Shown piece by piece: positions 11,740 to 23,527 of a stretch of 64,000 nt of DNA (position 1 is the stretch's first letter; every line of letters begins with the position of its first letter). The notes under the pieces were generated by a model. It saw only the letters and a list, made by a program, of their open reading frames with translations, made no database searches and was not told the DNA's origin. Position numbers and translations under genes: made by a program. The stretch spans positions 64,971,001-65,035,000 of the forward strand of contig CM045733.1 of assembly GCA_024760905.1 (NCBI GenBank), read 5' to 3'. This DNA comes from Plotosus lineatus (lineage: Eukaryota; Chordata; Actinopteri; Siluriformes; Plotosidae).

Positions 11740-12480
11740 CATTTAATTAATGATTAATTACTTCCTGTTTCCCTGGGATATAAATATGAAACCGGGGCCA
11801 TTTCTCCTATGTGCTCTTCAACATGGGAAAGACAAAAGAACACACCATTCAAGCAAAGCAGATGTGGGTCGATCTTCACAAGTCAGGCAACAGCTACAAG
11901 AAAATCGGCCCTTGCCTGCACCAAGTCACACTGCCCATATCTACAGTCAGAGGAATCATTAAGAAGTTTAAAACAACTGGAACAGCCTGGACAAGTCATG
12001 CACCAACAGCGGTACTGGGGTTCAACTGGGACTGTGAGCTTTGGTCAGATGAGACCAAGATAGAGCTTCGTGGCAACAAACACTATAAGTGAGTCCAGTA
12101 GAACACAAAAGATGAGTATGCAGAAAGGCACCTCATGCCCACTGTGAAGTACGTTGAAGGATCAGTAATACTGTGGGCCCGTTTCTCCTCCAGACTTGTT
12201 GCGTTGCATCATGAAATCTTTGAAATACGAGGACATTTTTAAATGAAAATCTGGTGGTTCCTGCTTGAAAGCTGAAGATGGATAGTCACCTTGTCTTTCA
12301 GCAAAATAATGACCCTAAACACGTGGCCAAATCTACACAGAAATGGTTCACCACACAAAGAATCAAGCTCCTTACATGGTTGACCCAGATCCAGACGTTG
12401 CTGTGTAGAACTAACGCATCCGCTTCATTTGACGGTTGATTGATGTCCATCCTGTGTCCGTTCAAGGCTGTACAGAACCC
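11740..12480 (+). mobile_element. Tc1/mariner transposon remnant, copy A
   Basis: The frame from 11811 begins MGKTKEHTIQAKQMWVDLHK, the start of a Tc1-type transposase DNA-binding domain, and jumps to WDCELWSDETKI, the first catalytic Asp region, because the middle is deleted. Further down (about 12276-12430) is FQQNNDPKH-like coding sequence on a broken frame. It cannot make active transposase. A 98-percent-like copy is at 46540-47260 in the same direction. Confidence 0.85.
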
Positions 12481-12810
12481 ACTGACTTCATTTTGGAAGG
12501 TTCAATTCAATTCCATTTTATTTTTGTATAGTGTGTTTTACAATTGACATTGTCGTAAAGAAGCTTTACACAATAAAACGGTAAACGTTGGTGCTTACAA
12601 AGTATAAAAGAATATTAGCCCTACATATCTCTAATGAGCAAGACCGCAGCAACGGTGCCAAGGAAAAACTCTCTCGAGCTGTAAGGAAGAAACCCGGAGA
12701 GGAACCAGGCCCAAAAGGGAAACCCATCCTCATTTGGGTGTACATGGTTGAATGTGTGCACAAATCAATGTATACAACGAATGCATCAGCTTGTGATGAT
12801 ACTGAATGAC
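12480..12810 (+). repeat. teleost interspersed repeat (ttttatttttgtatag ... aaggaaaaactc type)
   Basis: Contains phrases such as ttgacattgtcgtaaag, caaggaaaaactctctcgag and aacccatcctcatttgggt, known to me from a very common fish repeat, often seen in catfish genomes. A duplicate is at 47280-47620. The apparent open frames in it are not genes. Confidence 0.7.
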
Positions 12811-13797
12811 TGTTGAATTTTCCATTATGCATTACAACTTATCATCCGCTGCAGCCATTGCTTGATGATGATCATGGACGCTGAAACCCATCATTATAAA
12901 TAAATCCAACTCGAAAATATATTACAGAGCGCTCTGCCATTAGACATAATGAAGAAAAGTATAAAAAGCTGCAATTAAACGTGCTGACCAATATGGAAAA
13001 CAGAATATTGCCAGGGTCATCTCAAGACCACTTGAGGCTTGTACCCAGGGTCTTTAATCCTCGAGGTGAAAGCTTGCTTGCATGATATCGAAAGCATATA
13101 GCCCGGTATATTTCACTCCAATAACTTGATGCACATGAATAGAAAGCAACTCAGAAACGCACAGCATGTTTTAAGTAAAAGGTTCAACTAGTCACATGTC
13201 ATACAAGCAATCATCACAGCAAACAAGAATATCTACTGAGCAAACTAAGCATTTAAAATGTCAATCACATCAAACATAAACAAGTACTTATGCAACTGTG
13301 CACATAATGTGCAGTCAAAGATAACCAATACAGTATGCTCTTGACTATTTGCGGTTTTGCAACCACAGTTTGAGTATTCGCTGACTGCCGAGCAACTGGC
13401 ACGTGATTCAAATTCAGCCAATGGCTGTCCTCCTTTCTCCTTATTGGTTAAGCTCATGTACTGCCCCTTTTTCCTCATTTGTGCACAAATTGTCAATGAG
13501 GCTCTTTTTTTGGGGTGTTCTAATTGCCAATTACCAGTTAAGCTCGATACCACCATAACGCTATGCGTCTTCTCTGGCTAAGTGATAGAAAACGCTGGAT
13601 GTCTCTTCTGAAGAAATAAGACTTTCTCCTGAGAAACGACGGTTTTCCCTGATCTTTTTGAATTATTATTCCAGTACCCAAGTTCATGTTTATGCGTGAG
13701 ATTTTATGTTCTGTGGCATGTTGAACAAATGATACCAAAAGGATAAACTTTATTACAGTACTCTTCATGTCCTTTTACATGGAATTTGGACTGACGT
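12811..13797. other. intron 1 sequence without recognised elements
   Basis: No gene or element identified. Copy A' matches closely but carries 341 extra bases (48121-48461) at the place corresponding to 13311-13313. Confidence 0.4.
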
Positions 13798-14575
13798 CTC
13801 CAAGATGGCGCTGCCCAGAGGGCGACGTCACGGAGTTCTCAGAGTCAAATTGTTTCTTTGTTCGTTTTAATTTGTTGTTTTGTTTGTTCATGTTTTGCAC
13901 TATGCTCGTCTACGACCGGTCGACTCTACTAAAGCTATAAGATCGGAGTATCTTCGGGCATGTATAGCTAAGCAGAGCTAACATGCTATTAGCAGAGCTA
14001 ACATGCTATTAGCAGAGCTAACATGCTATTAGCAGAGCTAACATGCTATTAGCAGAGCTAACATGCTATGGTAGGAAGCTCAATGCGAGCCGCATCCCAG
14101 CTAGAAATACGCCCAGACGGGAAGGGGCCGAACGACGACTCCGGCGCTTGGGATTGCAGGGAATGAAGGCCGTGTTGCGGGCTGGTGCAATCGCCTCAAG
14201 CCATGTTTCACAGAAACACAGTCCTATAGATCCCTCTGCTCTGTAATCTCAGCATGAAGCTCATCCATCTTATTTCGCAGGGACTGAACATTTTCAAGCA
14301 GTATGGCCGGAAGTGCTAACCAAGCCTCTGAGAACTCCGCCTGGGCGGTTAGTATGGAGCTCGCATAGCATAGCAGCTCACGATAAAAGTTGTTGCGCGC
14401 TTAGTTGCCTGAAGCTGATCATAGCTGTATTAGGGTCGACCGATCATAGATGAGCATAGTGCAAAACATGAACAAACAAATAAAACAAATTAAAACAAAC
14501 AAAGAAACAATTTGACTCTGAAAACTCTGCGACGTTGCCCTCTAGGCAGCGCCATCTTGGAGACATCACTCCAAG
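13798..14575 (-). mobile_element. foldback element made of LINE 5' ends, copy A
   Basis: Both ends carry the same approximately 130-170-bp arm in opposite orientation, each beginning tccaagatggcgctgcc. Inside, the minus strand encodes NVQSLRNKMDELHAEIT and, frameshifted, ETWLEAIAP: the start of an APE endonuclease of an L2/Rex1-like LINE. The arm therefore looks like a LINE 5' UTR with a YY1-like AAGATGGCG box. It also holds the 20-bp minisatellite at 13974-14068. Copy: 48958-49700. Confidence 0.6.
13974..14068 (+). repeat. 20-bp minisatellite, about 4.7 units
   Basis: Tandem units of agcagagctaacatgctatt. Copy A' (49113-49188) has one unit fewer. Confidence 0.95.
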
Positions 14576-15260
14576 TTCAATGTAAAAGGACATGAAGCGT
14601 AATTAAGTGTATCATTTTGGTATCATTTGTTAAACATGCTAAAGAACATAAAATCTCACGCACAAACATTCTCAGAATTAACTTAGGTACTGTACTGAAA
14701 TAATAATTGAAAAAGACTTCAAAACGAGTGCGTTACAACAGTATATGCTGTACAATCTTTATATCTTATCAATAAAAAATGAGTAAAAATTGGAAATTTT
14801 TCTTAATCATTACTATATTTTACTACATTAATACTGTATTAACAAGTAAGCCTGTCTATAGAATGTGTTTAAGAAGCATATTTTAACCCATGTAATAGAT
14901 ATATAGTATTCTACTTCTGGCTGCTCATTCGTGCATGTGACATGTTACATGGGGTTTTACTTCTGGGTACAGAACTCGCGGATTATTTCGATTCGCTGGA
15001 GGGCTCAGAACTGAACCCCCTCGAATGTCGGGGGCCTACTGTAAGGGACGAGTTCTGATATTAATGAATGGCTCTGACCAATCGATTTTCTTGGCATGCC
15101 CAGGACAACATCCCACTAAGATTTGGCGAAACATACCTACTGAACAGTCCTGTCAGTGTTCTGTCTCAGGAAATATTCCTCTACATCGACCTCATCATCA
15201 TCACAAACATTGAACACTGTAGGGCCTACTGCTCTGGGACAAATGGCAACTTCAGTTAAG
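14576..15260. other. intron 1 sequence without recognised elements
   Basis: AT-rich, almost identical to 49705-50390. The plus-strand frame at 15068-15259 is open in both copies but shows no family resemblance. Confidence 0.4.
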
Positions 15261-15267
15261 TAAGTCT

Positions 15268-15590
15268 CACTCACTCACTCATTTTCCAACCCACTTAATC
15301 CTACAGGGGACACAAGGAGGCTAAAGACTGTCTCAGTCAACTCTGGGCAAGAGCAGGGAACACCCTGAACAGCTCACCAGGCCATTGAAGGCCCAATTCA
15401 GGACCACTCACACTCACAACAAGGAACAATCTGGAACTGGACTATAGGAGGAGACTGGAGTCCCAGGAGGAAACCCACTCCAGCACTGGCAAAACATGCA
15501 TACGACACAGAAATGCCCAAGCTGAGACCAGGACTGGAACCATGGACCTTTTTGCTGTGAGGTGGATGTGCTAACTATTACAGAAGAAAT
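15268..15590 (-). repeat. teleost interspersed repeat (gcacgtccacctcacagcaag ... type)
   Basis: Contains, on the minus strand, the landmarks agcacatccacctcacagca and ttcctcctgggactccag, and ends with a diverged ctgagatagtcttt-like block. The family is widespread in fish; its class is debated. Copies: 25000-25180, 32440-32700, 41530-41815, 50395-50720, 59900-60190, 63710-64000. Confidence 0.7.
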
Positions 15591-15667
15591 AATCATCAAG
15601 TGGTGTGCAGTAACAGCATGAGTGTAGAAATACTGTACATCAATAGCACCGAGTAATGTAAACAGAC

Positions 15668-15894
15668 CTTTTGCTTCTGTTTGTGTTGTGCTGCTTCCGA
15701 ATTGTCCAGCTGGACCTGTCGCTGCTGTCGCTCTCGGATCAGCTTCTCATTGTGCACCAGAAGCTCCTGAACTTTCCTCAGTACCAGGCCGGAAAGCCCG
15801 GAGGTCCAGTCTTCAGTAGCCCAGCTCATTGCCAAGCCGTAGTCTTCCGTAGCCCAGCTCAAGTCAACAAACAGAGCGGGACAAGAACCATTTA
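15668..15894 (-). CDS. cenpf: cenpf exon 1 with start codon, copy A
   Basis: The start ATG is at 15829-15827 and the donor gtctgt follows 15668: 162 nt, 54 codons. It reads MSWATEDWTSGLSGLVLRKV at the start and ends EAAQHKQKQK; human CENP-F exon 1 is also 54 codons, starts MSWALEEWKEGL and ends QKQKQK. Bases 15830-15894 are 5' UTR after the acceptor gatctcag. The UTR holds a 10-codon upstream ORF (ATG at 15892-15890) and a 33-bp tandem duplication of the start region whose upstream unit has TTG in place of ATG. Compared with copy A' the coding part has 15 differences, 14 changing the protein. Confidence 0.88.
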
Positions 15895-15899
15895 CTGAG

Positions 15900-16990
15900 A
15901 TCCACTAGCGCACAGGATAATCATTCACAGGTCTGGGGGTAAAAATAAATAAATAATAAATAAGAGTAAAACGAATGCAGATGTGAGTAAGTGTATGGTA
16001 TAAATGAACAAGAATCTCCCTGTCGATTTATTGTGCAGGATTAATAATTGCAGTCAGTTAAAAAAACAAAAAACAAACAAAAAAAAACTGTACAGTGCCT
16101 CAGGGAAATAATTGTGTCACAACATGCAACAGACTAAAGATCCACAGTGATCTACATCATGAAGCACTTTTCATCTGGTTGAGCTGCATGTCTGTGTGTT
16201 TATATTTTTTGCTGAAGTTCTCATGGAAACAATCTCAAAAGAGTTTTGCTGCCAGGACACAAATATTACACAACATGTACATCAGCTAATAAAACAAAGG
16301 TCACCAGAAAATAAATCAGCAGGATTGTTGTTGTTGTTTTTGTTTTTTTAAAGCCAAAATCGTACTACGTGCCAAACAGAAGATCAACTCATTCATTTAT
16401 CTTTGGGCCATGGAGAGGAATGTGGAAAATCAAGAGCACAAATTTAACTTCCTTTCAGAGTAGAGTGTAGAGTCATCGGTCAACCTTCCATTACCCCGAA
16501 TAATAGAAACAAAAACATGGTGAACACATGGCTCCATATCAACCACCACACTGAATCGCACAGCAACGGATAGACTCAACAGCTGGATAGGCAATCTGCA
16601 CAAGAAATCTATTTCACTGGTTTTATAACAGACTGACTGAAGGGCTCAGATTGAGATTCTTTTTTAACAATGACAACAAACACCGAGTAACCGTTAAAAC
16701 AGCAACGCTACAGCGAACAAAGCAGCTAATAACAGCATAGCTAGCTAGCAACCAACCGTCAAACCGACCAACCGACAAACCAGTCAGTCAGACACGTCTC
16801 AACAGCGTATTAGCAGTAGCTATTATGAGAAATCTAAAAGGCAGACAGGAAAAGATGCAAGCTACACTTGATACTGACCAGCTAACAACTGACCAACTCG
16901 CCCGATACAAATGTTACATTTTGAACAGCTGACTGGTCAGCAAGCGAGCTCAAATTATTCGTGCTATTATTATTATTATTAATCACTTAC
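15900..16990. other. cenpf 5' UTR intron, copy A
   Basis: No element recognised. It preserves the intact target site (about 16580) for the L2 inserted in copy B, and the intact gctgactggtcagcaagcg region (16930-16950) lost around the L2 insertion in copy A'. Confidence 0.5.
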
Positions 16991-17130
16991 CGCCTTTAGT
17001 GCGATTTTTGAATTACCATAACTAATTTCAGACGCCTACATTCTTATTAAAAGACCAATAACATGAATTCTATGCTATAGAACTAGCACAGAGCTAACGC
17101 TGAGGTAAACTGAGAGAGGGTAAGGAATAT
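16991..17130 (-). other. cenpf: cenpf non-coding first exon, copy A
   Basis: The sequence ...actaaaggcg followed by gtaagt gives a strong donor at 16990-16989, shared by all three copies (39109 in B; 55473 in A'). It lies between the promoter-like block and exon 1, so it is inferred to be a 5' UTR exon. The transcription start is not known, so the right limit is approximate. Confidence 0.5.
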
Positions 17131-17262
17131 GCGCGCTCAATGGGTCTCGTGCCGCGCTCTGTCGACCCTCGTTTGAAATGAGGTGGAGTAAGTGACGTAA
17201 AGGAGGCGGGGCAAAGGAACTCGCTCTTACCGTTTACGCCACAAGTGGGCGAACTACGACTA
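17130..17262 (-). promoter_or_regulatory. cenpf: cenpf promoter, copy A
   Basis: The block contains a GC box (ccgcctcc), a CRE-like ttacgtcac, and TTTGAA at 17172-17177, which equals the CHR element through which DREAM/B-MYB complexes time G2/M genes such as CENPF. CpG density is higher than in its surroundings. It is conserved in B and A'. Function is inferred from these motifs and position. Confidence 0.5.
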
Positions 17263-17366
17263 CAACTACATCAACAACAATAATAAAAATAATAATAATA
17301 ACGATAATAAAGAAGAAGAAAAGGAGGAAGAAGCTTAATAAAAATAGTACTGTATCTTCATTTCAC
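17263..17366. other. end of copy A and junction with copy B
   Basis: ATAATAA and AAGAAG simple sequence, matching B at about 38766-38860 and A' at 55735-55850, ends at about 17362 with cttcattt. From there the sequence is an inverted copy of 2683-2820. This is the A/B breakpoint. Confidence 0.6.
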
Positions 17367-17520
17367 AAAAAAGTAGCACAGTCTAATATTTTCACGGAGA
17401 GCATGTATTCTTGATCACAGCAGGTCATCTCCATGGAACTGTTTCTTCAGTTGGTTGGGTCGATGCCCAGCCACATTGATGTGGCAATACCATGAAGCAG
17501 CTGATGAGTTGAATGTACTA

Positions 17521-17870
17521 GTGTTTCATTCATTCATTTTTGTAACCGCTTAATCCTAATTAGGGTCATGGGGAGGCTGGCGCTCATCTCAGCTGACTCT
17601 GGGAAAAGGCAGAGTACATCCTGGACAGCTCGCCAGGCCATTGCAGGGTGGAAACACGCTGACGGCTATGCAACTTACTCTTGTCGAAAGTCAGCCATGG
17701 TTCTTTTACATGAACCTCACACCATAGACAGTAAGAGACATGGCCGGCCTTTGATAACCCAGTTAGCTGCACTTGGGGGGGGGGGGGGGGGGGGCAGTGA
17801 CAACCTGTGAAGAGTGGGGCTTAAACCCCCAACCTTAGGATCAGTGATCCAGCACCTTTACCACCAGGTC
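17521..17870 (+). repeat. teleost interspersed repeat with G-run
   Basis: Contains ccgcttaatcctaattaggg, ggctggcgctcatctcagct and acagctcgccaggccattgc, plus a run of about 26 G (17767-17794). It is intron-7 material, repeated at 31337-31680; other family members are at 1910-2010, 60990-61290 and 62085-62340. Confidence 0.7.
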
Positions 17871-17920
17871 ACCACTGTCCGATATTCTTAATGTATATGT
17901 AAATATGTATTTGTTATTTC

Positions 17921-17953
<33 letters not shown>

Positions 17954-18720
17954 CACGCACCCATATACATATATACAGGAATCCCTCACTTTCTGCGATT
18001 AATGGGGACTGAGGACAAACCCCCCCGCGAACCGCCAACTTCCCGAAGTGGGATCGAACCCCCGACTGACGTATATGTGTATATAATATCAATGAATACA
18101 TGTTCAATCTTATAAATGCTTATAATAACAACAATTAAACATTATATTTTATTTACATCTTATGCATTATTTTTTAAACACACTTTTGATATTGCTTCAC
18201 AGATTGAAAATCAGAAAGGCTGGTATTGGGACAGCAGTTTACAGCAGCCATAATCTATATGATTCAGTAACTGATAAGATTGCATGTTTTCCAGCTGTTC
18301 CACATGATTACATTCTACTATGAACATTTACCATCATCATATTTCACTCGGTAATGAATAAAAACGCCTGCTCCCTGATGCTCGAGTTGTATGACCACCC
18401 TGTTGAGTGTTACTACTTTGATATTAACTCAGTGCTTCTCAATTCTTTTCTGTGCCCCCCCCGGATCACCTTAGGATCAGTGATCCAGCACCTTTACCAC
18501 CAGGCCACCACTGTCCGATATTCTGAATGTAGATGTAAATATGTATTTGTTATTTCTTGTGTGTGTGTGTGTGTGTGTGCGTGCACGCACCCATATACTG
18601 TACATATATACAGGAATCCCTCACTTTCCGCGATTAATGGGGACTGAGGACAACCCCCCCTCCGCGAACCACCAAATTCCCGAAGTGGGATCGAACCCCT
18701 CTGACTGACGTATATGTGTA
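17833..18720 (+). repeat. local direct duplication with GT microsatellites
   Basis: The block from ttaggatcagtgatccagca through the GT microsatellite to the mariner-like repeat (17833-18090) recurs at 18469-18720. Between the copies is the segment also found at 31900-32190. Confidence 0.7.
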
Positions 18721-19205
18721 TATAATATCAATAAATACATGTTCAATGTTATAAATGCTTATAACAACAATTAAACATTAAAAAATAATGCATAAGATGT
18801 AAATAAAATATAAACACACACACAGATGCACATCTCACATAAAAAACGGAAGTAGTTTTGACTGGTGGTTTTGGGTTGGTTTATTTATTTATTTTTTTTC
18901 TTTGGGGTTTTTTGCATAATTGGCCTTGTTTTGTGGCATTTTCCTAAACTTCCCCCCTATTCTTCCTTAATTTCCTTATTTTTTAATTTGATGAATATTT
19001 AAAAAAAAAAAAAAAAAAAGCAATGCACTAAAGCCTCATGAATTGAAGCGCGAAGTTGCAAGGGATTCCTGTATATACACACACACCACAAAAGTTTATG
19101 AAAATGCTGCAAAACCAGGCCAATTATGCAAAATACCCCCCCCCCAAAAAAAAAAAAAAAAAACCCTAATCAAAACTACTCACATTTTTTTATGTGAGGT
19201 GTGCA

Positions 19206-19244
<39 letters not shown>

Positions 19245-19399
19245 TTATATTTTAGTTATATCTTATGCATTATTTTTGAATGTTTAATTGTTATTATTAG
19301 CATTTATAGTGTTGAATATGTATTTATTGATATTATATACACATGTATGTATACATCAGTCAGGGGGGTTGATCCGACTTTGCGGAATTCACCGGTTGC
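18721..19399 (+). other. copy B repeats, inverted relative to copy A
   Basis: Mariner-like short repeats, poly-A/T tracts and a GT microsatellite (19208-19242). It corresponds inverted to the 1.6-1.9 kb and 45.6-46.4 kb regions. No gene. Confidence 0.5.
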
Positions 19400-19698
19400 G
19401 GAGTATCTCGGTCAGCAAAATATTTTCCTGTTTTTTAAAAGCACGGCGGAACAATTAAATGTGTTGTTACTGATGAACATTATAGAAATTCCCCAGTTGC
19501 ATGGGTCTTGAAATGCCGTATAATCTCACTTTTACAGCCAGTGAATGCCTCATTTTACGGTTACAGAGCCTGATCGAATAAAATTGGTAAGTTTGATCTA
19601 CAGTTTTGCTCCCAGTACGCATGGGTGGTTATTAGATGTAAGATCAAAAACACTGTCGGGGGTCTTATCGGAGCAGGTCGCTTATTAAGTTAAATACG

Positions 19699-19733
<35 letters not shown>

Positions 19734-20380
19734 CAGTCGACCCTCTATTTACGAAAACCTCTGAGTACGAAAAATCCAGGTTACGAAAAATATTTTCCTA
19801 AATTTTCGTCCCCTTTACGAAAACGACCTCTTTTACGAAAAGCACCAAATGTGCCATTCAAAAATTCAAACAATGCGCGAGTTGCTCTCTCATTGGCTGT
19901 CTCCCAACATCCCGCCCCGCTGGCCTCCCATTGGCCAGGAGGGAGCTGACCTGTACCCATACTTCCTTTACCCATACTTCCTGTTTGTCACACGCGTGGA
20001 GAGTTGAACAGGACTGTTGGCTTGTTTTGAGATTGATCATTGAAGCTATATTTCGTTATCGACGAAACCCCTCTACAATTGGGATGATATTGAAACAGAA
20101 GGAGACCTTAAAGCGGAAATACATTGACAGAGGCAATTATTTCAGCACGATATTAAAGAAGGAGCATGAAAACAGAGTGCTCCGTGGGACAAGACCTCCG
20201 ATCTCGCAACTAAGCAAGTTAATATTGAATCAGGAACCGCTGATCTCTCAAACAGGTACCGTAATTCCACTTAAAATACAACATCCTGTCCATTTAAACA
20301 TTTAAATAGAATTGGTCCGTCGGCTGCGCGTTGCGTGTGGGCGGAGCCTGCATTTGACAAAACACACCAGATTGAGAGAG

Positions 20381-20390
<10 letters not shown>
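19400..20390 (+). mobile_element. DNA-transposon end plus pogo-like fragment, copy B
   Basis: Bases 19400-19698 are the inverted copy of 1293-1585, followed by a GT/TA microsatellite and the pogo-like fragment from 19735. The latter starts acagtcgaccctctatttac and contains STIGMILKQKETLKRK in frame 19931-20305. A GT microsatellite follows at 20383-20427. Confidence 0.5.
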
Positions 20391-20437
<47 letters not shown>

Positions 20438-21545
20438 GGAGAAATAGAGAGACAGTGTTGTGTATGTGCATTAATAAAAAATGTTTAATCATGATTTAAT
20501 TAATGAGTATGTTAATAAAACATTTTAATAGTTTAATAAATTTTCTTTTACTTTTAACACACATTTCATACATATTTCATACAAAATTAGTCTACTTTTA
20601 TTATTTTTAAAGGGTTTATGGGGTATCTTATTACTCAGCCTGGATATTGGCGGCTTATAGTCCGGTGCGACTTATATGTGGCGTTTCATTTACATTTTGG
20701 TGGGTGCGGCTTATATTTAGGTGCGCTCTATAGTCTGGTAAACATGGTAGTTCACGTCACCTGTGTTTTGATGGTGTCAGTGAGGTGGAGTTGTGCATGG
20801 AGTCGCCTAACTGAAAATCTTTGACCATGTTTTTTACCATCAAGTATCTTTATTAACATTAAAAACAAAAAAAGAAAGAATTATACTTCAACTTACAATA
20901 AAGAAAAACTTCATTAACATTAAATCTTTTATATTACAGATTAAAAAACAAAAGTTCACCAATGTGCCTGAAAGAATAATTAAAAAAATACATCCTTATT
21001 TAAACTCACTCAACTTACTTATGTCTTAATATCTGTCTCTTTCCACCTTTCTCTTCGTTCTTGTTAGAAATTTTGATTACTGCACTTCATATCATTTCCT
21101 CATGCGAAAAACCACTACACCACAGCTTGACAATGAGCATGCCACTGCCAATTAGTGGAGTGGAGGTGCAGTTACACTTAATTCTCATACACAATTCCAG
21201 AAAAGCATGTTTTCCAGGGTCACCCCCCATTCCCGTATCATACCACCCCACCCCCCCTCGGCATCATACCGTGCCCCACTATTTAAGAAGCACTGTTCTA
21301 TTCTTCACTTAGTACATAAGCACATCCAAAACAGCAGTAATTTACATTACAAACAGCACCATTTTCTATTAAAAAAAAAAAAAAAGCATTCTCTGACTTT
21401 GGGGGAGGTTTGTTGACATGTGAACTGAACAGCTATACAAATACAAACATCCCTTCAGTGTTCTTTCTGAAACGCCGCTCATGACCCTAATAATGACGAT
21501 CCCTTCCCTCAGCCCTGTGCACGAGCACAAACGCACCGTGTAGCT
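20391..21545. other. copy B intergenic repeats
   Basis: Contains the MITE-like repeat (20615-20760) and an AT-rich block (20840-21060) that recurs at 24383-24610 and inverted at 42360-42590. The words ctgaaaatctttgacca appear at 20811 and again at 22725, so a piece was inserted or duplicated between intron 7 and exon 8. Confidence 0.5.
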
Positions 21546-22182
21546 CAGGGGTGCTCAATACGTCGATCGCGAGCTACCAGTCGATCTCAAAGGCAATATT
21601 GGTCGATCGCGAAGGTAGGATTGGTAAATAATATGACATTAAAAAATAGACGTATTTTTCTGACCTTTAGCTCACCACGCATGTGCAAACAACGGCACTA
21701 AGTACCGCAAAACAAGCTAGTCAGCGAGTTCCCTCCTATTTTAAGCCCTCGCTTTTTTCTTAAAGTAAAGAAAGCTTATTAAACTGGATGCTGGAGCAAA
21801 GAAGAAGACAAAGTATCACTTTCATACAGAATGAGAGGCAGACTTTTTTTCACGATGACATTTTCGAAGTGCGTTTGGAAGTGTGCTTGAGGCTGGCTGT
21901 CAGCAGCGACTGTCCGGATTATGCATCCCTGTCTGATTCAATTCAGTGCAAGTCATCAAAGTGAACTCGGTTAGTTACAAAAAAAGTTCATAGTTAATTA
22001 TGTTGTGTTATACAATATTGGCTCATGCGGTTATGCACGGCACATAAACATACATTTACACATAAAGAATCCTCAATATACTTTAAAATAAATATATGTT
22101 TTGCATTTTTGTAGTGGGTAGATCTTTGTGACTTGGTCATTCTATAAGTAGCTCGCGTGCTGGAAAAGTGTGAGCACCCCTG
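21546..22182 (+). mobile_element. hAT transposon, non-autonomous, 637 bp
   Basis: It starts caggggtgctca and ends tgagcacccctg, giving inverted terminal repeats, and is flanked by the 8-bp target duplication gtgtagct (21538-21545, 22183-22190), both diagnostic of hAT elements. Near 21880-21964 the plus strand encodes CLRLAVSSDCPDYASLSDS, the C-terminal tail typical of Charlie/ZBED-like hAT transposases. The catalytic part is missing. Confidence 0.85.
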
Positions 22183-22190
22183 GTGTAGCT

Positions 22191-22805
22191 GATTGGCTGG
22201 GTTAGTGTTGTGTGATTCACTCCACACTTCTTTGTAAACAGCTCTAGCATGGTAACTGGGAGATAAACATCAGTAGTGTTCTTAGTGTGAACACAAAACG
22301 GACAGTTGATGGACAATGAATTTGATGGGGTATTGTAGTAGAATTGATAACGCCACATTTAAATTGTCTAGTTCTACTTTTTTTATTATAAGAGTCCAAT
22401 CCTTTGTAAGGTGGATGCATCAAATAATTTGAGGCTAATTGTAAACATATAAACAAAAGTTATTTTCGAAAGATCAACATATAAGTATCTTTGTGTCCCA
22501 TCACAGCAAAGTGGGTCTTATGTGAGAGATTCATTCTGAGTTCTTGTTTTGTACAGGACATCCTGAGCTTTAAAATAAAAGTTTTCTAATATATGTTTTT
22601 GGAGTAATTTAACCAAAATCTGGCAGGAGGGTCCATTCCTTTCAGCAACTTTTGAGAAAATTAAAATTAAAAAGGGACAGTGACAACCTTGTGGAGAGTG
22701 GAGTTGTGCATGGAGTCGCCTAACTGAAAATCTTTGACCAGAAAGAGTGATTTGGTGGATTTGCACATGTTTGGATGGATAAACATTAGTCATGTGTTTC
22801 TGTAG
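22191..22805. other. copy B intron 7 end
   Basis: No element recognised; matches inverted parts of 42020-42180 and the bases next to exon 8 at 47-110 and 44145-44230. Confidence 0.4.
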
Positions 22806-22934
22806 GAGCTGTTGGAGCTGCAGAGAGAGCGGCAGTCAATGGAGAAGCAGCACCAACAGGAGACTTGCAGATTCAACCAAGAGATCCAGCAAGCTCAGAC
22901 ACAGCACAACACACTACAGTCACAATACGATAAG
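22806..22934 (+). pseudogene. cenpf: cenpf exon 8 duplicate, copy B
   Basis: A complete 129-nt exon with acceptor tttctgtag and donor gtacgc, open in phase 0. It encodes ELLELQRERQSMEKQHQQ and QAQTQHNTLQSQYDK, matching the CENP-F region with QELQQAKNMHNVLQAELDK. On its own it is intact. It is called a duplicate because exon 7 is not upstream: it is first in a scrambled exon order. Confidence 0.75.
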
Positions 22935-23490
22935 GTACGCTCCACCCACGAGTATTGCACTAAAGTAGACCTTCTTTTGGTCAATTCCGATAACCTCCCT
23001 GAAACATATTCACTACCTGTTCCAGTCTGCCTTTAGTGTGTGTTTAAAAAAAATGCAAAATGTTAATTTGAAACAGTATGTTAGGGTTGTATTTAATTTA
23101 TGAATTTATTCCTTGCAGATAGTTTCTCTTTCTCTTTTCTCTGTATCTGTCTTTTCTTTTCTGGGAGTTACACTGTGTTTTCAACAGGTCAATGCACTAA
23201 TGTCACCTCTGGCTTTAGCTACTATCTCACTTTCTCACATTATTCTCCCCTCACTCTTTCATTTTCTCCATTTTTTTCCTCCTCCTCTTGGCTTTTTGAC
23301 AGAAGGCCGTTGAGTCAAGGTCAGTGTTGTACTGTGTGTGTGCTTTCTCTCTATCATGCCATAGTAATACATTTATAAATTAAAGGTGGTCATTTGGCTT
23401 GGTAGAGGGGTCAGTAAGTGGTGCACAAGAGATATACACACTGCATGCCCAGCTGTCTCTCACCATAATAACACCAAAAAATATGTTTCA

Positions 23491-23527
<37 letters not shown>

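Larger units (their letters stand above)
1..17262 (-). other. cenpf: cenpf gene, 5' part (copy A, apparently intact)
   Basis: This is the gene-level entry for the left copy. Read on the minus strand it holds a promoter, a 5' UTR exon and eight coding exons of 162, 197, 104, 41, 271, 182, 120 and 129 nt (the last cut by the window edge). Every junction is AG/GT and the frame stays open throughout, giving about 374 visible codons, 402 if exon 8 is complete. Exons 1 and 2 have the same codon lengths (54 and 66) as the start of human CENP-F, and shared words include CQRQNAE and KQKQK. CENP-F is a roughly 3,000-residue coiled-coil protein of the nuclear matrix, kinetochore corona and microtubules; its N-terminal region binds microtubules. 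The rest of the gene should lie left of the window. Identification rests on my memory of the human protein. Confidence 0.85.

Noticed and set aside
12566..12832. 88-residue frames in both directions, repeated at 47369-47635
   Set aside because: They lie in a common teleost repeat.
15068..15259. Plus-strand frame open in both copies (also 50198-50494)
   Set aside because: No recognised protein; the copies are recent duplicates, so shared openness is not evidence of selection.
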